Translations under genes and position numbers: made by a program
Shown: one piece after another, positions 59,046 through 64,000 of the stretch
Numbering within the stretch: position 1 is the stretch's first letter
How the letters are laid out: the number at the start of each line of letters is the position of its first letter
Notes under the pieces: generated by a model
What the model was told of the DNA's origin: nothing
The model's input: the letters and a program-made list of their open reading frames with translations, nothing else
Databases searched by the model: none
NCBI GenBank assembly: GCA_028023455.1
Contig: JAQFVV010012447.1
Coordinates: 1,176,001 to 1,240,000, forward strand
Direction of reading: 5' to 3'
DNA: 64,000 bases
Source of the DNA: Epiperipatus broadwayi
Taxonomy: Eukaryota; Onychophora; Udeonychophora; Euonychophora; Peripatidae

Positions 59046-62000
59046 TGTAGCCCTTGGATTTGTCCAAGGCTCCATTTTTTTAAGTTAGTTATGAAAGAGA
59101 AGGTTCCATCCAAATTTTCCTCATAATATTTTTTTTTCTGTGTAATAAGAAAATTTTAGCCAAGACTGAGTTTGAACCCATATTTATAAGGGATTGCATA
59201 TGTTTGACTAGTGAGCAATCTAAAAATTTATTGTTAATGTGTTTATAACCAGAGGATTATTTTATTTTTTAAGTTATGGGTTAAATTGATATTAAGAAAA
59301 TATTAGAAAATGCAAGATTTACACATTTGTTGATAGGGAGATGTGAGACTATTAAAAACTACATTAGGATAGTGATGATGAATAGTCATTATTTTATGCT
59401 AGGTTATAAATAAATAATTCATGAAAGTAAATAAAAAAATAATAATAATATAGGTAGAATAGTTGTAATAAATAAAGATTAAGGCATTAAAAAATCTCAA
59501 TTTAAAGAAAAGTATATACCTGCGATGTGTGTGTGTGTATAATTTAATTGTAGATCTTGATGGTACAATTTACAATTAATAGTCATTTCTTACATGTTGT
59601 AAAGCAATTTTAAATAAAAAAATTTAAATCATTGTAATAAGTTAATATTACCAGCCAAATTTAATTTTAAAAAGTCTGAGTTTGAAACAGCTGTAACATA
59701 TATTTTGTTTCACTATTAAAGGGAAAAAGTAAGATTACTTCTGGTATGAGTTCAAGTGTTATATTACTCAGTTAATTATCATTCCTTAAAAGACACAAAT
59801 CTCACCAAGGAATTTAAGTGGACCATTAATTTAGACCAGATAATGGTCAGTCTGGACTGTAAAATACCAAAAATTAATTGGCAATTATAACTCTTAACTG
59901 TAAAATTAATTGTCTCTTTGAAATGGAATGTGTGCCTGATTTTTCTGAAAGAGCAAAAGGTTAAATTTAATTGAGAAGGAGGGAACATGTCAATTAATTA
60001 TAAAGATAATAAACACAGGTGGATGTCTCTATAAAAGCTGTGAAAAAAAAGGAAAGAAAAGGAAAAGACCCTTATTTTAAACTGGCTTGTATTTTTAAGA
60101 CTTATCTGTAGCAGTTTTCCTTCATTGACTTAAGAAAAACTGTGTTATAAAATTGAAAATCATTTTTATTGTTCTTTTGGTCTCTTCAGAATAATTTGGC
60201 TAAATATAGCAATGTATAGTGAGTAAATTTTAAGTGGGCACACACATCTTCAACCTCCAGAAGTCAGCTATTTAATAGATGGTGATGAAAATTTAAACCA
60301 CAGAAGTTAAAATTTGAGTTTAATATCATTTATATATATATGCAAATAGTAAAATTTAAAACTCAAAAATTTTAATGCATATGTAAGTCAATTTAAATCT
60401 ACAAAATGAAATTAAAATCAGAAAAGGACAATCAAAAACAGACTGATATTGTGAAAAAGTTAAATGAAGGCTGTTTAACTGAAACCTGCAGAAAATTACA
60501 AAGTTTAAAGGTAAATACCTAGAGTTGGAAATGAGGAATGCATTCAGCAAAATAAAAACTGTATATATGAGAGAAAAGGAACCAAACTCTATCAAAAGAA
60601 CTTTTTACAACAAGGACTTATATGCTCTCGTAAACCGGTCAAGGAAAAAAAAAGAGAAGTAGAAATCAGGAGCCTGAAAGGACTGCTAAAGGACTTATAT
60701 AAGTATAATTTATTATTATTATTATTATTATTATTCGCTCTTTATGTGTGTAGGACATTTCATATATATATATAAAACGAATTTCTTTCTTTGTAGTGTA
60801 TCATATATATCGTCTATTTTAAAATTAATTCATGTAATAATTGCTATTATGATTATTTTGGGGGTAGAAATTGATTTCAGATGATTTTATATATGCTTAT
60901 TTAAATGCTTTTGCTATTATGGTCATTTTGGGGGGAAGGTGAAATTTATATGCCTTATTTAAAATGCTTTACAAACAATTTTTTTTTTCAATTTAAAAAA
61001 AAAAGAAAACTATTAAGAGATATTATTATTAGCATCAGAAGTTATTATCAAATGCTTAGACTTATTAATGAATTGCTTGTCTATTGAGTATCATCATCAT
61101 TTTTATTTTTATTGTTTTATAAAAGTGCATGGAAATAGTTTTGAGAATTTTGTGCACATTTCTTATTGCTTTTATTATTGTTATCATAGATTTAAGGCCA
61201 GAAACAAGCTGATTTATGCTTGGGAAATTTATGGGCTCATATTCCGGTACACTACTTTGCAAGAATATTAAGATTGTGAAAGTTTTACTTGTATAATTTG
61301 ATGTTTCGACCTGTATGTGTGTGGATAGACAGAGATCTCCGAAAACTCAGTGAAGTTTAACTCACTAAGATTTATGCTATATTCATAAAGTATTTGAACC
61401 CAGTGGAAGAGTTTTCCCACTTGAGTATTCTCTACACTGTAAGAAGGTTTCTTATTTTGATGGCCAGAGGTATTTGGTATACCTATGTTTTTATATGACT
61501 AGCGATAAAAATCCTAGCATATCTCAACCTTAGTGAAAAGGTTCTCTCTTATTCAGGTCACTGCCTGCCTCATATTAATATTTGATATTCCTTACGTGTG
61601 TATGAGAGGATAGCCATGATAAGCATTATTATAAGTATTGGATACCAGGTCACAAACTCAATTTAATGTCTGAATGAATGCAGATCACGTATGTGCAATT
61701 GGTGTATTTGAATATTGTTTTTGTAGATTTGATTTAGCGTACGAGCCAAAAATAATTAAGTTAATAACTGTTAAGGGTTAAATAAAACTTATGAATGATT
61801 GGGCATGAGCAATGCGTATATAAATTTATTTAATAAATATTTACATGGCCAGCTGAGAACCTCGCTGGAAAGGTAATATTGTTAAAATATTATTATATTA
61901 TAAGAACATGAATATATAGAGAGTGCACTATGATGATGTTTGATTTTAATGCCAATTTATTTGCAATAACTTAGTCTCACTATTATTAAGATATCTCTGT

Positions 62001-63893
62001 TGTAAAGATTAGGGCCAAAGAATATTTAATCAGGATGATGGGATAAGATCAAGAAATTTGTGAGAGAATATCAACTTTAAATTTATTAAATAAAATTATT
62101 AAATTTAATTAGGGAAAAAATCGATTATGTATTTTCTAAAATATATCAGTAATAAAAGAGAAAGCATTGAACACAATAAGAATTGGTATTTGCTATATTT
62201 AAGGCAAAAAGAAAGTGTAGATATAATGTAATGTATATGTTTTTGCATTGATATTGAATTATAGTTTGTCAAATAAAATTTGTTATTTGTTTTAAATAAA
62301 ATTTGTGTGTCACCATGTTTTTGTGGGTTATTATTATCTAGATATTTCCAATCCAATCACAAGTCAATATAATATTATTAATATTTGAATTATCATGTAT
62401 GTAATTAATATTTAATAAAACTATTTAAAAGGTTAATTTTAAATGCATAAAATTACCAAATAATTTAATATTGTTGAAGTATAAATCATGAATAGAGATA
62501 GTATTGAGTGATAGCGAGTGCAGAGGGTGGGCATAAAATCCTTTCTCCATCCGTTGTATTCAAACATCTCTAGACACATTTTATTTTATATAATTTTGTT
62601 ATAATTGCGATTATATTTTATGATGTGTTTATAAAGATTTAATAAGCTTAAAATATTCCAGCTTTAATGTAAATTGATATTAAACTGCATTAAAGACAAC
62701 CGAGATCACCTTGGAGGCAATCAAGAGAGGAGAGTTTATTACCAATAACCTACCGCAGCTTATTCGATTTCCACACCTAATTATTCGAAAAACCCTGAGA
62801 AGAGATCATAATGAGAGGAAATGAGCTAGTAAAAGAAAATAAAAGGGTAAATTTTAATAGTTAAATAAATAATAGTGTAATAGACATATAGATGTGAAAT
62901 TGATGGAGGAGTGGATCAGGAAAGTGGAGATGAATATAGAACTTTATAATTAGAATAAAATTTAATTGTAGCTTTAATTAAAGTGAATGGGGAATGCGCT
63001 GAGAATAACCTGAAATTCTTAAAGATATTAATATGTCAATTTTAATGCATTCTCAGTGTTCTCTAAATCGATTGTGTATTTAACTTATTCATGAAATATT
63101 ATTACTAAGAGTATCGAATTGAGATTTAAACTGTACATTGTATTAGAGTTGCAGTTTTGCACCCTGGCAATTAAGCTTATAGATGTTCTGTATCATCATC
63201 ATCATCTCAGTAGGCCTCCAAAATAGTGTCAGCTGGGAATAATGAAGTATCCATCGATCCATTCTTAAAATGTTGTAATTGGCATGCAATTCATCTGCAA
63301 ATGTGTAAATGCCATATAGTTGGAATATAGTATAATTAATCCATAACGTGGATGTGCGATCATTTAAATAAAATTCTCATTGGTTAGAGTAAAGTTATAA
63401 TTACCTTAAAATATCCAATAATATATATGATATTTGTAAGCTCTCCTAATCGTTTTAGTTATATTTAAAATGCAATGCAAATGACCGATTGAGAGATTGC
63501 AAAATACGTTTTATATTAATTCAATAAGTTTTGATAAAGTTGGCAAAATAAAGAATAACTTTTCCGTTTGTTTGAATTGATTTTTATTTGGTTACAATTG
63601 GCTTGTAACGCGGTCACACGAAGGAGATTCTATTTAATTTATACGTATGAAATATATTAGTCTATACCTTACTTGAGAAATTATTGTATTAAATCTATAC
63701 TTGGAAGTTGTTTAATCTATACCTATTATATTGGAATATATATAATTGATGCATTGCATATTTAATTGATACTTAAGAAAGGTATCTGTCATTAATTTAT
63801 ATATTTAAGAAATGTGCCAATAATACAACTTTTGGGTTTTCATTTAGTTAGAAATGACCTTCTTTCTTTCTCTTGAAATTTTGTTAGTTAGAA
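59046..63893 (+). repeat. 3' LTR of the LARD-like element
   Basis: 4848 bp, collinear with 52160-57503 apart from the missing 56549-57024 insertion and small indels. Frames at 60356-60595 and 62105-62356 mirror those in the first LTR and are not evidence of coding. Confidence 0.88.
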
Positions 63894-64000
63894 TATATAT
63901 ATATATATTGTAACATAATTACGGGTCGATCAAAAAAACTCATATATAAATATTATCACTTAATAAACAAAAAGAATTGTAGCTTATTTTATTTTATATC
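63894..64000. other. Right edge: (AT)n then possible new element start
   Basis: After (AT)n, TGTAACATAATTACGGG begins at ~63909. It resembles the TGTAAC start of the LTR at 17346 but is cut by the window, so it is not called. Confidence 0.25.

Larger units (their letters stand above)
52160..63893 (+). mobile_element. LARD-like LTR retrotransposon with ~4.85 kb LTRs
   Basis: A direct repeat of ~4.85 kb (52160-57503, longer because of an insertion; 59046-63893) starting TGTAGCCC flanks a 1542-bp interior. The primer-binding site TGGTGCCCAATGTGGGGC follows the first copy and the polypurine tract AAAGAAGGGAGGTA precedes the second, which identifies the repeats as LTRs rather than a segmental duplication. 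There is no pol. Large LTRs with a short interior define plant LARDs; an animal example is unusual. The LTRs are a few percent diverged. The 3' end reads TTAGAA, not the usual CA. Both flanks are (AT)n, so the target duplication is not resolvable. Confidence 0.85.

Noticed and set aside
52160-63893. Interpretation as a plain 5-kb segmental duplication
   Set aside because: A primer-binding site and polypurine tract sit exactly at the inner edges of the repeats.

Overview
This window looks like AT-rich, gene-poor intergenic DNA from an animal with a large, repeat-filled genome. It has no operons and no recognisable host gene, tRNA, rRNA or CRISPR array. The lineage cannot be named from the sequence. 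The clues are an RTE-type LINE with a (TGA)n tail, tRNA-derived SINEs, Ty3/Gypsy-type LTR elements and hammerhead-ribozyme repeats, which together point to an invertebrate metazoan. LTR-pair differences are rich in CG to TG/CA changes, which suggests a DNA-methylating genome.

Layout. 1-5.6 kb: inverted and dispersed copies of ribozyme-bearing repeats, plus a tRNA-SINE at 3.45 kb. 8497-10427: a 1.93 kb foldback transposon with ~305 bp inverted repeats and a 6-bp target duplication. 11.5 kb: a near-perfect 245-bp palindrome. 15.7-16.0 kb: two tRNA-SINEs. 17346-23828: a young LTR retrotransposon with 1.88 kb LTRs that carries only a broken gag and no pol. 24.2-25.2 kb: a 5'-truncated RTE LINE. 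25.3-33.7 kb: an old, dead Gypsy element on the minus strand whose right LTR is split by a ~3.2 kb insertion. 37.9-40.8 kb: a nearly intact RTE LINE with one frameshift. 43-49.4 kb: gag debris, a 520-bp palindrome, a ~240-bp GAT/AAT microsatellite and a cluster of ribozyme repeats. 52160-63893: an 11.7 kb element with ~4.85 kb LTRs around a 1.54 kb internal region (LARD-like).

The most interesting signal is a set of hammerhead-ribozyme motifs in at least three repeat families. Two copies (705-746 plus strand; 49198-49256 minus strand) keep every core residue and all three helices, and a third (2234-2288 minus) keeps the core with a somewhat weaker stem I. One ribozyme repeat (56549-57024) sits in only one LTR of the LARD-like element. 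The other LTR preserves the empty site, so the insertion has exact boundaries: a 394-bp unit plus an 82-bp terminal direct repeat, with a 5-bp TGATA duplication. That is the expected shape of a retrozyme or Penelope-type pseudo-LTR insertion.

The elements depend on each other. The gag-only and LARD-like elements would need pol from elsewhere, and the SINEs and ribozyme repeats would need a LINE or Penelope reverse transcriptase. The RTE LINE here is the only one close to encoding its own machinery. All coordinates, alignments and foldings were read by eye.
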